A stretch of DNA of 36,810 nt from Thorsellia anophelis DSM 18579 (GTDB lineage: Bacteria > Pseudomonadota > Gammaproteobacteria > Enterobacterales > Thorselliaceae). This document shows positions 8,001 to 18,890 of this stretch, one piece after another. Location of the stretch: positions 1-36,810 of the forward strand of contig NZ_FOHV01000026.1 in the NCBI RefSeq assembly GCF_900111395.1. The letters are read 5' to 3'. The notes under the pieces were generated by a model. It was not told the DNA's origin and ran no database searches. It saw nothing but the letters and a program-made list of their open reading frames with translations. Both the position numbers and the translations under genes were made by a program. Numbering within the stretch: position 1 is the stretch's first letter; each line of letters starts with the position of its first letter.

Positions 8001-10219
8001 TTTTAAACAGAATAGTTCAAAACAAAACATCCGTTTTATTTGCAGAATTAATTGCTGATTGCCCACAAATCCCAGAGTTCTTTGAAGAAATTGTAAGAGC
8101 AGTATTATCAGTTGAATTGAAAAGGGGTGATGCGCCAACGCCTGTCACTCATATTGCGAAAAATATACAAATCATAGACGGTGCTAATTATCTTTTTGAT
8201 ATATTAAAGGGAATGCATCGAATTAAGCTAAAACGTAATAATTTTATATATACTAACCAAGAAGATGCAGTTGTTGATAAGCAAACACTTTTTTCTCATT
8301 ACCTAGAGCATTGTTATCCTTCAGAAAATGATACTTTTGAAGAATTCATTCAAGGGATTAAATCGGATAAAATTTCAGAGGTACGCCTGATTGAAACTGC
8401 AATGTATGCACCTCAATGGGCTAATTGGATAAGCAGGTATTTAGAATGGGAAGGACTGGAAAGTGGTATATGGTGGTTTCACGCCCATACTAAAACAGAT
8501 GGATATAGACCAATAAATTCCATGCTAGAGAGTGAAATTGCTCGTTACTCTAAACTTGATGTCGATGAGTTCAAGATAGGTATGGTTGATATAGACTGGT
8601 TTGTTCAAGCTTATGCTAATTTAGGGGAAACAAGATGGAAGATCCTCTATGAAAGTGCAAAATACATATCAGAAGGGATAGGTCATAGGCGAGCAAGAAT
8701 TTATACGGATGTATTATCAAAACAGCTGACTCTAGATGAAGTAACAGAGAAGATCGTTGCCAAACGAGATCAAGAATTTTTAAGAGTATATGGTCTAGTC
8801 GAATTAGATAAAAAATCTAAAGAGCGTGATATTCTAAACCGTTATGAATTTTTGCAATCTTTTTTAAAAGAAAGTAGACAATTCGGTGCTCTAAAACAAG
8901 CAAGTGAGGCTGTTGCTGTAGAAGTTGCTATGGCTAATCTTGCTCAAAATGCAGGATTTAGTGATCCCATTCGTTTAACATTTGCAATGGAAAGTCAGCA
9001 AGTTCAAGCTATTTTAGCTAGTCAACGCCAAGTTATCATAGATGATGTACATATGTGTCTTGCATTCGATGAAAATGGTATTGCTTCCATTAATGTTTTT
9101 AAAGGGGGGAAACCACAAAAATCAATCCCTGCAAAATTGAAAAAATCACCAGAAGTGCTACCTCTTCTTGATAAGCTTAAAGTACTATTAAATCAAGAAA
9201 AACGTGCGAAAATAACACTAGAGAATGCAATGGTAAATGGAGAGCGATTTTCATTTAATGAATTGACAATGTTATCAATGCATCCAGTATTAGGTGCAAA
9301 GCTATCTAAGTTAGCCCTAATTACCGATGACAATTATGTTGGTTTTTTATCTCAGAATAAACTAATCGAGGTGGATGGTGCTGAGATCAATATTTCAAAT
9401 AAAAATGAAAATAATATTAGAATTGCTCACTGTTACGATTTGCATAGCTTAAATATTTGGCAGAATCTACAACATCACTGTTTTAAACATCAACTAGTTC
9501 AGCCATTTAAACAAATCTTTCGTGAACTCTATACGATAATGGATGATGAAAAAAATGGTACACTAGAAGCACTGCGTTATGCAGGTCACCAAGTAAATCC
9601 AAAACAAGCGCTTGCGTTGCTTAAAAGTAGAGGATGGAAATTAGATTATGAAGAGGGACTTCAAAAAAACATTCACAAGGCAAAAATCGGCATAAAATTA
9701 TACGCACTTGCAGATTGGTTTTCTCCTGCTGATATGGAAGCCCCTACCTTGGAAAGTATCTGTTTTTATGATCTTAAAACACATACACAGCTGACTTTAG
9801 AATCAATTACACCAATTTTGTTTTCTGAAGTAATGAGAGATATTGATTTAGTCGTTTCAGTAGCGCACGTCGGGGGCGTTGATCCTGAAGCAAGTCAGTC
9901 TTCTATTGAATTGCGTGCCCACATATTACGAGAAACACTGCAATTATTTAAATTATCTAATGTTGAAATTCTTAAGCATCATGTCAAAATTAAAGGAACA
10001 ATCGCTGAATATAGTATCCATCTTGGGAGTGGTACGGTTCATCAAGTTGGAGCTAGTGCGATGCCTATATTACCAGTGCATTCTCAGCATAGAGGCAAAA
10101 TCTTTTTACCATTTGTAGATGATGACCCGCGTAGTGCTGAGATTATGTCTAAAGTGCTTTTGCTTGCTAATGATGACAAAATTCAAGATCCAACAATCAT
10201 CGCTTTGATAAAACGTTAA
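5048..10219 (+). CDS. Giant DUF4132 (MolR/YehI-like) protein
   Basis: This very large protein (1,723 residues from this ATG) belongs to the DUF4132 family, which includes E. coli YehI and the MolR ('molybdate metabolism regulator') fragments; the biochemical role is unknown. The N-terminal ~1,100 residues are mostly alpha-helical and look like divergent HEAT-type repeats. The family-specific part begins near residue 1,213 (HRRARIYTDVL, then RYEFLQSFLKESRQFGA and NLAQNAGFSDPIRL). The C-terminal domain runs from about residue 1,456 to the end, with QPFKQIFRELY, GKIFLPFVDDDPRSAEI and KIQDPTIIALIK. An in-frame TTG at 5036 and an ATG at 5045 also exist; the ATG at 5048 has the best-spaced GGGGA site. 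No signal peptide is seen. It follows the LRR gene and is closed by a terminator at 10302-10339. Confidence 0.88.
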   Translation: MKEILLNLADKNAKPIKSYLELFIALGELEPSDYPEELAPLRDIPKPIFEIFVIILSTPLHYYAYDKKQSRYFITLQYKLYTLMQEKFWTDEDIEQVFSWLLGDKSITKHLLQAVDSIQKMPYQLNYERRSYRNPSNKFTVLQRQMLFLRSFLNHYWLEGRVQKNTEQEKITSVQRILFKPLDLIELITNQYNYSFLANFIAVGIDTDMPGLFPLIESIVNNQHPSAKIKVDLIRGLLLSERPKSWKLVEQLVLVAGRQEGLRQIVFESLDECHPNAISYFLNVIHEHKLERFSAVVRAMCVWCGLFIEPKETKAISNMLNWMRTFTTDITLAHATLKDTDEKNSLKLYLALWAIGAFEISNTLPILSEYIEEGTDQKRYIASLFLKEVMNDVLTYPLYAKALRLVNVTELSRMNDLEVGYIGNILDGCYRLDWLFFADASTNMELFDYLYDQIMDNKLKGKAVSGLLFSWDKAEFEPSLFYQILYNLVENDEVRIGKLISNYELMNSGARHYLVTSMLNEYEYKNHFKGQFELPVVSELKRTLAFKAAQDKTEHAMNTGLTALKTTQLDIIELKQLFELFKRKKSTLRSELLQFFSLQPNVLLTELIDTSLTIKNSQQLSALTELIKNNFDKVEIKDRLTHWIETLNQLHPESEEVQSLNLLNKDPETISNSKQNGIETLGLYDVDKINREVEILYEPTSDFPKYIELYPYGLTKPLKEVQTEIEKLYQIYQSHMNYEYEMQIYSGEKRLVLLGNEIAYSKYFDWQQKWVAKYEYFPLKEVWLDWFNESGLQLTDLCIIKTAGELADSLYSRLKNIEQFYILSQIKTFKNLNTYYNNPLNCIISALITHLMPLQSEKVFAYLKDFQCYQIVNFIQPSYTEIKAIYDVASNSNAVNISSANLELFNQFGGFLRHQIKPLNQFTKEEVKFSFNLKKWLGTISKEINMNPFSDSNDVVTLYLAAYQHKLINRDELFEILASASHISFLNRIVQNKTSVLFAELIADCPQIPEFFEEIVRAVLSVELKRGDAPTPVTHIAKNIQIIDGANYLFDILKGMHRIKLKRNNFIYTNQEDAVVDKQTLFSHYLEHCYPSENDTFEEFIQGIKSDKISEVRLIETAMYAPQWANWISRYLEWEGLESGIWWFHAHTKTDGYRPINSMLESEIARYSKLDVDEFKIGMVDIDWFVQAYANLGETRWKILYESAKYISEGIGHRRARIYTDVLSKQLTLDEVTEKIVAKRDQEFLRVYGLVELDKKSKERDILNRYEFLQSFLKESRQFGALKQASEAVAVEVAMANLAQNAGFSDPIRLTFAMESQQVQAILASQRQVIIDDVHMCLAFDENGIASINVFKGGKPQKSIPAKLKKSPEVLPLLDKLKVLLNQEKRAKITLENAMVNGERFSFNELTMLSMHPVLGAKLSKLALITDDNYVGFLSQNKLIEVDGAEINISNKNENNIRIAHCYDLHSLNIWQNLQHHCFKHQLVQPFKQIFRELYTIMDDEKNGTLEALRYAGHQVNPKQALALLKSRGWKLDYEEGLQKNIHKAKIGIKLYALADWFSPADMEAPTLESICFYDLKTHTQLTLESITPILFSEVMRDIDLVVSVAHVGGVDPEASQSSIELRAHILRETLQLFKLSNVEILKHHVKIKGTIAEYSIHLGSGTVHQVGASAMPILPVHSQHRGKIFLPFVDDDPRSAEIMSKVLLLANDDKIQDPTIIALIKR

Positions 10220-10301
10220 TGCTCAGTTTTTTAGCATTAATACTTGTTTGTTTAATTTAAATTATTGATATTTTAATGGTTTTATAAAGTGTATTGGAGC
10301 T

Positions 10302-10339
10302 AAGGCTGATTAATGTATCGATGCGTTATCAGCCTTTTT
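10302..10339 (+). terminator. Intrinsic terminator after the DUF4132 gene
   Basis: AAGGCTGAT (10302-10310) and ATCAGCCTT (10328-10336) form a perfect 9-bp stem around a 17-nt loop, running into a T5 tract. A second small hairpin (10216-10223 with 10233-10240) overlaps the stop codon. Together they separate the LRR/DUF4132 block from glnE. Confidence 0.8.
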
Positions 10340-10435
10340 AATACGTTCGATTTATGTGATAATGCTAAGACTAAAATACGAAATAATGGCTCGTTAATTG
10401 TCCATATTTATGGCAATATCACCTAAGAATGAAAT

Positions 10436-13400
10436 ATGAAAAATCTACATGAACATTTAGAACTCTCCACTGAAGTTAAAGACATCTATACGTTTGAGCA
10501 GCGCGTTATTGAAAAATTATTACTTAACCAACCAAACCTAATGGATTTTAGTTGTGATCCTGAGTTTTTTGACGTGGCTATAATTAGCCATTTTGCAAGA
10601 AATCACCTTAAAACAAGCCCTATTAAAACAATCAATCACATTCCTGACAGTGTCAATGAATATAGAGTTTTGCTTAATGAGTTAACTCAATCATGTGAAA
10701 ATGAAATGGTGTTTATGAGGGCCTTGAGACAATTTAGAAACATGATGTTGGTGCTGATAGCAAAACATCAGATCAAAGTAACTAAGGATAACCCCAAAAA
10801 CTATCAATGCCATATCAACGAATATGAGAGTAATACGAAAGAAATTTTATTGATGTTAAGCAACTTAGCAGAGGCATTGATTTTGCACAGCGCAAACTGG
10901 GCATATAGCACGATTTCTAATGAAATTGGTAAACCTACTAATCAATCTGGACAAATCCAACCTTTTATCATTTTAGCTATGGGCAAATTAGGTGGAAGAG
11001 AGCTTAATTTTTCTTCTGATATTGATTTAATTTTTACCTACCCTGAATCCGGTGAAACGGTTCATGAATCTAATAAGGAATTAGCAAAACGCCGCAGCAC
11101 GAAAGATAACAATCAATTTTTTCAAAAAGTCGCGCAAAAAGTGATTAGACTACTTGATACTGTCACTGAAGATGGATTTGTATATAGGGTCGATATGAGG
11201 CTTAGGCCACTTGGAGACAGTGGGCCACTAGTGATTAGTTTTAGTGCATTAGAAGATTATTATCAAGAGCAAGGGCGTGACTGGGAGCGTTATGCTATGG
11301 TTAAAGCCAGAGTCTTAGGTGAGCTTCCGGTAATATATCAACAAAAACTAGAGTCTGTACTTAGGCCTTTTACTTATAGACGCTATATTGATTTTAGTGT
11401 GATTGATTCACTTAGGCAAATGAAAGCGCTTATTGATAGAGAAGTGAGGCGCAGAGAAAACTTTTTTGATATTAAACTCAGCGCTGGTGGAATTCGTGAA
11501 GTTGAGTTTATTATCCAAGTGTTTCAGTTAATTCATGGTGGTAGACATCCGAACTTACGTTCCGTCTCTATTTTAAATGCGATATCAACGATTAATACTT
11601 TGGAACTGTTGCCAAATGATATATTAGAGCAAATTGAATCTCATTATCTTTATTATAGGCGCATTGAGAATATCATCCAGAGTCTAAACGATGAACAAAC
11701 GCAGCAACTACCAGAGAATTCAAATGATCAGTTTAGACTGATGCACCTAATGGGGTTTAATGATTGGTCAGTATTTCTAACAGATTTACAGAGCAAAATG
11801 CATTTTATTCGTGAAATTTTTGATGCTCTAATAGGTGACGAAAATAATGAACCTCAGAAACAAATCTCACATGGTATAAATCAAGATACGTTGCAATTTG
11901 AGTCTAACGAAATAGCAAAAGGCGTACTTTCTTATGAAAGTTGCTCTGATATTTGGATATATATTCTACAAGGGGATTCAATAGAGGCTATCAAAGAAAA
12001 AATTGTTGCATTCGCACTAAGCGAATTATCAGAGCACTATGAATTTGACCTTATTGAAACGCTTCACGCGTTTTATCAAGAGATAAGTAATCGTACCATT
12101 GGACCTAAAGGACGAGATGTCTTAAATAGGCTTATTCCCTTAATTTTATATTCTGTATTACCGCAAGATAAAGCAACTGAAGTATTAAAAAGAATATTGC
12201 ATGTATTGAAACAAATTGTAACTCGAACGACATATTTGCAACTATTACTTGAAAATGGTGAAGCACTTCATAATTTAATCAATTTATGCAAATCATCTAC
12301 TCTTATCACAAAGAGATTGGCAAGATATCCACATCTCCTTGGGGAGCTATTGGATGCAAAAACACTTTATCATCCACTTGAATTGAATGATTATGGTTCT
12401 GAAATCAGGCAATATTTACTTAGAACGAATACTGAGGATGAAGAGGAACGGCTAAATGCATTATGTCAATTTAAACAAATTCAGCAATTAAGAATAGCTG
12501 CCGCAGATATTTCAGGGCATTTACCAACAATGAAAGTCAGCGATCATTTAACAAAACTTGCTGAAGTAATAGTTGAATCTGTTGTAGAACAAGCATGGAA
12601 GTCAATGGTATTTAAGCATGGGTTACCTTCCTATTTAAATGATGCTGAGATGATAGAATCTCAAGTTCAAGGGTTTTATATTATTGCTTATGGAAAACTT
12701 GCTGGTTGGGAACTTGGTTATCGTTCTGATCTAGATTTAGTTTTTTTAACTGATAAAGTATTACCTGGACAGACACAAGGTAAGCGTTCTATTGATAATC
12801 AACTTTTTTACCAGAGGCTAGCACAGAGAGTTCTACATTTATTAAGTGCAAGAACAAATATTGGGTTATTATATGAAGTTGATACAAGATTAAGACCACA
12901 AGGAGAATCTGGATTATTAGTTAATGATTTTGATAGTTTTAAGCGATATTTAAATGAGGATGCTTGGACTTATGAATTACAAGCTCTAGTACGGTCTAGA
13001 GTAGTCTATTCACCTACAGTTAAACATAATACATTTATGACAATTCGCCATGATATATTGTCTAAAAATAGAGATGAATCTGAACTTCGACAAGAAATAG
13101 TCAATATGCGCGAAAAAATGCTAAACAATATAAAAAACTCCTCTGATCCAAATGGGTTTGATATAAAATATGATAGAGGAGGAATTACTGATATAGAGTT
13201 TATTGCTCAATATTTAGTCCTAAAATATGCAACAAACCACGAATTATTAACAGTATGGCCTGATAACATCAGAATTTTCGAATCATTAAAACTATCAGGC
13301 TTGCTTACACAAGAACAAGAGAAACTTCTTTGTGATATATATATTGATATGCGTAACCAGATACATCATTTATCTTTACAAGATAGGGCGGCGATAGTTG

Positions 13401-13468
13401 ATGACGCATTATTTAGAGAGCAACGCTTAGCAGTTATTGATTTTTGGGATGACTGGTTAGCTAGCTAA
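10436..13468 (+). CDS. glnE: Bifunctional glutamine synthetase adenylyltransferase/adenylyl-removing enzyme
   Basis: GlnE adenylylates glutamine synthetase (lowering activity when nitrogen is ample) and removes the AMP again under control of PII and glutamine. Two nucleotidyltransferase domains are visible. The N-terminal one has GKLGGRELNFSSDIDLIF from about residue 183. The C-terminal one has GKLAGWELGYRSDLDLVF from about residue 753, both with the catalytic D-x-D pair. Each is followed by a companion motif (DMRLRPLGDSGPL and DTRLRPQGESGLL) and by the helical GlnD/PII-uridylyltransferase-like segments (GGIREVEFIIQ and GGITDIEFIAQ). The length of 1,010 residues slightly exceeds E. coli (946). 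No frame disruption is seen. It is a separate transcription unit by position, with a terminator upstream and about 100 bases before murJ. Confidence 0.97.
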   Translation: MKNLHEHLELSTEVKDIYTFEQRVIEKLLLNQPNLMDFSCDPEFFDVAIISHFARNHLKTSPIKTINHIPDSVNEYRVLLNELTQSCENEMVFMRALRQFRNMMLVLIAKHQIKVTKDNPKNYQCHINEYESNTKEILLMLSNLAEALILHSANWAYSTISNEIGKPTNQSGQIQPFIILAMGKLGGRELNFSSDIDLIFTYPESGETVHESNKELAKRRSTKDNNQFFQKVAQKVIRLLDTVTEDGFVYRVDMRLRPLGDSGPLVISFSALEDYYQEQGRDWERYAMVKARVLGELPVIYQQKLESVLRPFTYRRYIDFSVIDSLRQMKALIDREVRRRENFFDIKLSAGGIREVEFIIQVFQLIHGGRHPNLRSVSILNAISTINTLELLPNDILEQIESHYLYYRRIENIIQSLNDEQTQQLPENSNDQFRLMHLMGFNDWSVFLTDLQSKMHFIREIFDALIGDENNEPQKQISHGINQDTLQFESNEIAKGVLSYESCSDIWIYILQGDSIEAIKEKIVAFALSELSEHYEFDLIETLHAFYQEISNRTIGPKGRDVLNRLIPLILYSVLPQDKATEVLKRILHVLKQIVTRTTYLQLLLENGEALHNLINLCKSSTLITKRLARYPHLLGELLDAKTLYHPLELNDYGSEIRQYLLRTNTEDEEERLNALCQFKQIQQLRIAAADISGHLPTMKVSDHLTKLAEVIVESVVEQAWKSMVFKHGLPSYLNDAEMIESQVQGFYIIAYGKLAGWELGYRSDLDLVFLTDKVLPGQTQGKRSIDNQLFYQRLAQRVLHLLSARTNIGLLYEVDTRLRPQGESGLLVNDFDSFKRYLNEDAWTYELQALVRSRVVYSPTVKHNTFMTIRHDILSKNRDESELRQEIVNMREKMLNNIKNSSDPNGFDIKYDRGGITDIEFIAQYLVLKYATNHELLTVWPDNIRIFESLKLSGLLTQEQEKLLCDIYIDMRNQIHHLSLQDRAAIVDDALFREQRLAVIDFWDDWLAS

Positions 13469-13567
13469 TCAAATAAACTCATATCAAAATACACTTTTAC
13501 TATCCTTAATACATGAGTATTTGAAATAATCTGGATTTACTCAGTATGTAACTAATAGATATTTAAA

Positions 13568-15109
13568 ATGAAACACAATTTACTTAAGTCACTTGCTGCT
13601 GTGAGTTCAATGACATTTATTTCACGCATCCTTGGATTCATTCGTGATGCAATCATAGCGCGTGTTTTTGGTGTGAGTATTGCAACAGATGCTTTTTTTG
13701 TTGCATTCAAATTACCAAACTTATTAAGACGAATTTTTGCAGAAGGAGCATTTTCTCAAGCATTTGTGCCTATTTTAGCTGAATATAAAACACAAGAAGG
13801 GGATGAAGCTACCCGCACATTTGTTGCTTATATTGCAGGTCTACTAACATTAGTGCTCGCAGTCATAACATTAATAGGAATCTTAGCCGCGCCCTTTATC
13901 ATTTACATTACTGCGCCTGGATTTGCTAATACCACTGAAAAATTTGAACTGACCACATTATTGTTGAGAATTACATTTCCGTATATATTACTTATTTCGC
14001 TTTCATCTTTATGTGGTGCAATCCTTAATACTTGGAATCGATTCTCTATTCCTGCTTTTGCTCCTACTTTTCTAAATTTTAGCATGATCGGTTGTGCTTT
14101 ATTTATGACTCCATATGTCAATCCTCCTATTCTCGCATTAGCAATAGCAGTTGTGATAGGTGGGTTTTTACAGTTAGGCTATCAATTGCCTTATCTCTAT
14201 AAGATTGGTATGCTAGTACTACCTAGAATTAATTTAAAACATAAAGGTGTTTGGTTAGTATTGACGAAAATGGTGCCTGCTATAATAGGTGTTTCAGCAG
14301 GACAAATTTCGCTTATTTTAAATACTATATTTGCATCCTTTTTAGCAGCAGGTTCAGTTTCATGGATGTACTATGCTGATAGATTAATGGAGTTCCCAGC
14401 AGGGGTACTTGGCGTAGCATTAGGAACAATTTTGCTTCCGTCACTTTCGAAACATGCAGCAGGCAATCAACCTGGAAAATTTAATGAGTTAATTGATTGG
14501 GGATTGAGGCTATGTTTATTGCTTGCACTGCCTGCAGCAGTGGCATTAGGGATATTATCAGAAGCATTAACAGTCACGCTATTTCAATATAATGCATTTA
14601 GTGCAACTGATTCATTGATGACTCAAAAAGCTCTGATTGCTTACTCTTTAGGGCTATTAGGACTTATTTTGATAAAAGTACTTGCACCAGGTTTTTATGC
14701 AAGAAAGGACATTAAAACGCCCTTAATAATAGCTGTTATTGCCATTGTGTTGACGCAATGCCTAAATTTAATTCTAATTAAACCGCTAGGACATGTAGGA
14801 CTCGCATTATCAATTGGATTAGGTGCATGTTTTAATGCCTATATGTTATTATGGCAACTAAAACAACAAAAGATTTATACGCCACTTAAAGGGTGGTATT
14901 CATTTTTGGTGAAATTAGCTCTAGCAGTTTTAGTTATGGCTGGAACTTTATTTCTAGCTCTTTACTTCGTACCAAGTTGGGAACAAGGTGGTATGCTTGT
15001 TAGGCTTATCAGACTGTTAGGGGTGGTTATTTTAGGCGCTGGAAGCTATTTTGGCATGTTGTATCTATTTGGTTTTAAAATTAGGGATTATATTGTCAGA
15101 AATAAATAA
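13568..15109 (+). CDS. murJ: Lipid II flippase MurJ
   Basis: MurJ flips the undecaprenyl-linked peptidoglycan precursor lipid II across the inner membrane. The 513-residue protein is almost entirely hydrophobic, consistent with the 14 transmembrane helices of the MOP exporter superfamily. The N-terminus carries the family hallmarks [17 protein letters not shown] and [16 protein letters not shown], and [19 protein letters not shown] is present mid-protein, including the conserved Arg and Asp residues of the central cavity. Length agrees with E. coli MurJ (511). The start lacks a clear ribosome binding site. The neighbours glnE and corA differ from the enterobacterial context, but corA and the mre cluster downstream keep an envelope/transport theme. 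Confidence 0.96.
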   Translation: MKHNLLKSLAAVSSMTFISRILGFIRDAIIARVFGVSIATDAFFVAFKLPNLLRRIFAEGAFSQAFVPILAEYKTQEGDEATRTFVAYIAGLLTLVLAVITLIGILAAPFIIYITAPGFANTTEKFELTTLLLRITFPYILLISLSSLCGAILNTWNRFSIPAFAPTFLNFSMIGCALFMTPYVNPPILALAIAVVIGGFLQLGYQLPYLYKIGMLVLPRINLKHKGVWLVLTKMVPAIIGVSAGQISLILNTIFASFLAAGSVSWMYYADRLMEFPAGVLGVALGTILLPSLSKHAAGNQPGKFNELIDWGLRLCLLLALPAAVALGILSEALTVTLFQYNAFSATDSLMTQKALIAYSLGLLGLILIKVLAPGFYARKDIKTPLIIAVIAIVLTQCLNLILIKPLGHVGLALSIGLGACFNAYMLLWQLKQQKIYTPLKGWYSFLVKLALAVLVMAGTLFLALYFVPSWEQGGMLVRLIRLLGVVILGAGSYFGMLYLFGFKIRDYIVRNK

Positions 15110-15284
15110 CTAAAACGTTATAAAAGCTTTGAATAGGAATATTTCAATAGTATGTGTGAATGAGTGGTAAGTGCATACTAGTATTAATTAAAGCTGTTAG
15201 ATAGAAAATTAGATAGAATTTAGACACTAATGGGATTTGTTGTTCAGTTTTTGTTAAATGGAATTAGTAAATTGGGGTTATAGC

Positions 15285-16235
15285 ATGATACATGCATTTA
15301 CTTTGGAAGATAGTCGACTCAATAAAATAGAGGTCGAAGAATATAATTCACTTAAAGAGGCTATCTGGATTGATTTGGTTGAACCAGAAAAATCTGAACG
15401 TTTGAGAATTCAGCGTGAATTTGATGTTGAACTAGCAACACGTGTTGAACTTGAAGATATTGAATCTTCAGCACGTTTCTTTGAAGACGAAGATGGTCTG
15501 CATATTCATACTTTTTATTATTTTGAAGACAGTGATGATAGACCGAAAACCTCTACAGTTGCGTTTACAATCAAAGATGGCAGATTATATACTTTAAGGG
15601 AAGATGAACTACCCGCATTTAGGCTTTACCGCTTACGCTCTAGAAGCCAAAAAATGATAAGTGGTAACCCATATGAATTAATGTTAGATCTTTTTGAAAC
15701 AAAAATAGAACAAATAGCTGACGAAATTGAATATGTTTACAGTAAACTCGAAGACCCTAGCCGTATCATTATGGAAAGACGCCAAGGTGAAGAATTAGAT
15801 GAAGCGCTCTCTTTCTTAGCTGAATTTGAAGATATTGGTTGGAAAGTAAGGCTTTGCTTAATGGATAGCCAAAGGGCGTTAAATTTTCTCGTAAGGAGAG
15901 CAAGATTACCAAGCGAACAGTTAGAACAAGCAAGAGAAATATTACGCGATATAGAATCATTACTGCCGTATAATGAGTCTTTATTCCAAAAAGTAAACTT
16001 TTTGATGCAAGCTGCCATGGGATTTGTCAATATTGAACAAAGTCGTATTATTAAAATATTCTCAGTTGTTTCGGTAATTTTCTTACCGCCAACACTCGTT
16101 GCTTCAAGCTATGGAATGAACTTTGATTTTATGCCTGAATTAAACTGGACTTATGGATATCCAGCAGCAATAGGACTTATGATTATTGCTGGGATTGCAC
16201 CATATTTGTTCTTTAAACGTAAAAAATGGCTATAA
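15285..16235 (+). CDS. corA: Magnesium/cobalt transporter CorA
   Basis: CorA is the homopentameric Mg2+ channel of the inner membrane (also passing Co2+ and Ni2+). The protein aligns end to end with E. coli CorA: the acidic cytoplasmic domain contains [36 protein letters not shown] and [16 protein letters not shown]. The two C-terminal membrane helices flank the signature YGMNF (GMN at residues 277-279), and the protein ends in KRKKWL. A nine-residue in-frame extension to an ATG at 15258 exists. I chose the ATG at 15285 because a GGGG site lies seven bases upstream, it gives exactly 316 residues as in E. coli, and it matches the E. coli N-terminal pattern ([12 protein letters not shown]). Confidence 0.97.
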   Translation: MIHAFTLEDSRLNKIEVEEYNSLKEAIWIDLVEPEKSERLRIQREFDVELATRVELEDIESSARFFEDEDGLHIHTFYYFEDSDDRPKTSTVAFTIKDGRLYTLREDELPAFRLYRLRSRSQKMISGNPYELMLDLFETKIEQIADEIEYVYSKLEDPSRIIMERRQGEELDEALSFLAEFEDIGWKVRLCLMDSQRALNFLVRRARLPSEQLEQAREILRDIESLLPYNESLFQKVNFLMQAAMGFVNIEQSRIIKIFSVVSVIFLPPTLVASSYGMNFDFMPELNWTYGYPAAIGLMIIAGIAPYLFFKRKKWL

Positions 16236-16270
16236 TTGCTAGTAATTAAATAAGTAAAGTTAAAAAAAGA

Positions 16271-16298
16271 TTGACTCACAACCTGCACAAAGTAAGAT
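16271..16298 (+). promoter_or_regulatory. Candidate promoter of the mre cluster
   Basis: TTGACT (16271-16276) and TAAGAT (16293-16298) are separated by 16 bases. They lie about 80 bases before the mreB start. Between them and mreB, a short hairpin TAGCG/CGCTA (16302-16306 and 16317-16321) followed by T5 could act as a weak corA terminator or as a leader element. Confidence 0.5.
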
Positions 16299-16371
16299 TT
16301 TTAGCGTAAAATAAAGCGCTATTTTTGTGACTCATTCATATATCATCAATTTAAAAGTAAAAACAAGGTAA

Positions 16372-17424
<1,053 letters not shown>

Positions 17425-17463
17425 GATATTTTTCATTTTGCTTGCATGGTAATCTAATACGTT

Positions 17464-18405
17464 ATGAAGCCAATATTTAGTCGTTTACCTTCATTGCCTT
17501 TAAGACTTTTTGTCCTATTGCTTATTGCCCCTGCGCTGATTATAGCTGACTCTCATTTTGCTTTTTTTGCTAAAGTGAGAGGATACCTTGATACAGCAGT
17601 GAGTCCTTTTTATTTTTTAGCCAATACGCCAAAAGATATTCTAGATAGTGCTTCTGAAAATTTAACAACAAGGACAGCTTTGATAGAAGAAAATAGGCGA
17701 TTAAATGAGCTACTCCTTAGGCAGAAAAGCGATCTGCAACTTCTAGGTCAATTCAAACAAGAAAATAATAGGCTACGCCAACTTCTTGGCTCACCTTTGC
17801 GTAAAGATGAGCAAAAAATGGTGACCCAAGTACTTGCTGCTGAAACTGATCCATATTCTAATTTAATTATCATAGATAAAGGCACAGATCAAAATGTATT
17901 TGAAGGACAACCCGTTATAAGTGATCAAGGGGTTGTGGGCCAAGTTATTGGCGTAAATAAATATTCAAGTCGAGTTTTGCTTATTTGCGATTCATCTCAT
18001 GCAATTCCGATTCAGGTACTTAGGAATGATATCCGAGTGATTGCATCTGGAAATGGCTGCAACGAAATGCTTGAGCTTGAACAATTACCTAGAAATATCG
18101 ACATACGGGTAGGGGATGTTCTTGTGACTTCAGGATTAGGAGGAAGATTTCCTGAGGGATACCCAGTTGCAATTGTTTCTTCTGTCGGCATTGATAGATC
18201 TAATGCTTATGCAGTAGTTAAAGCGAAACCAACTGCAGAACTTCAAAGGCTGAGATATTTGCTGTTGCTTTGGGGAAATGATGCTCCAAGAAATACGCCT
18301 TTATCCCCAAGTGAGGTTGAGCAGGCGACTAGCGAGCGCTTTACACATAATACTAAGGTTATTTCCAACCTAGAAGAGATGAATCACTCGGTAGACATTC
18401 AATGA
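17464..18405 (+). CDS. mreC: Cell shape protein MreC
   Basis: MreC is a bitopic periplasmic scaffold of the elongasome that links MreB/MreD to the PBP2-RodA wall synthase. The sequence shows a short cytoplasmic start, one membrane helix around residues 13-29, a coiled coil around residues 62-110 (IEENRRLNELLL, QENNRLRQLLG), and then the paired beta-barrel domains with VIDKGTDQNVFEGQPVISDQGVVGQV-type features in short blocks such as DQGVVGQVIGV and GDVLVTSGLGGRFPEGYPV. Length (313) is slightly less than E. coli MreC (367), with a shorter C-terminal tail. It starts 39 bases after mreB, and its stop overlaps the mreD start in an ATGA, which indicates translational coupling. Confidence 0.95.
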   Translation: MKPIFSRLPSLPLRLFVLLLIAPALIIADSHFAFFAKVRGYLDTAVSPFYFLANTPKDILDSASENLTTRTALIEENRRLNELLLRQKSDLQLLGQFKQENNRLRQLLGSPLRKDEQKMVTQVLAAETDPYSNLIIIDKGTDQNVFEGQPVISDQGVVGQVIGVNKYSSRVLLICDSSHAIPIQVLRNDIRVIASGNGCNEMLELEQLPRNIDIRVGDVLVTSGLGGRFPEGYPVAIVSSVGIDRSNAYAVVKAKPTAELQRLRYLLLLWGNDAPRNTPLSPSEVEQATSERFTHNTKVISNLEEMNHSVDIQ

Positions 18406-18890
18406 TATTTTTAAGACGGTATAGTTGGATTATTATCACGCTGAGTTTTTTATTTGCTTTTATTTTACAAAGCATGCCATGGCCTAGCAATCTCAATATG
18501 CTAAGACCATCTTGGGTACAGCTTATATTAATCTATTGGGTAACTGTTACCCCACACAGGGTTAATGTCGGAATTGGTTTTCTAATTGGACTAATTTTAG
18601 ATTTGTTTTTAGGCTCTACCCTTGGTATAAGGGCTTTAACCTATGGATTATTAAGCTTTGTATGCGTTCTTATTCATAAGTTCATGCGTAACATAGCACT
18701 TTGGCAACAAATATTTTTTATCTTAATTCTTTCACTTGCGGTTGAAGTTTTTATTTATTGGTTATCTTTTATTGTCTCAACTGTGGAGTATCACCCTGAG
18801 TTGTTCTTCAGATCTATTGTAAATGCTTTATTATGGCCATGGCTTTATTTTTTAATGAATCGTATAAAAAACCATTTCAAAGTGCATTAA
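18402..18890 (+). CDS. mreD: Cell shape protein MreD
   Basis: MreD is the small integral membrane subunit of the MreBCD elongation complex. The 162-residue product (E. coli 162) is strongly hydrophobic with about five membrane segments, and carries the family pattern RPSWVQLILIYW near the N-terminus and LIGLILDLFLGSTLGIRAL in the middle, matching the E. coli protein. Its ATG overlaps the mreC stop by four bases. The stretch of about 225 bases to maf contains no convincing gene. It has a 25-codon ATG frame from 18926 that I do not regard as real. Confidence 0.94.
   Translation: MIFLRRYSWIIITLSFLFAFILQSMPWPSNLNMLRPSWVQLILIYWVTVTPHRVNVGIGFLIGLILDLFLGSTLGIRALTYGLLSFVCVLIHKFMRNIALWQQIFFILILSLAVEVFIYWLSFIVSTVEYHPELFFRSIVNALLWPWLYFLMNRIKNHFKVH

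Noticed and set aside
9879-10118. 79-codon open frame inside the DUF4132 gene
   Set aside because: It is in another frame within a strongly conserved C-terminal domain; there is no independent start signal.
15258-15284. Nine-residue N-terminal extension of CorA
   Set aside because: The E. coli N-terminus aligns with the ATG at 15285, and that ATG has the better ribosome binding site and gives 316 residues.
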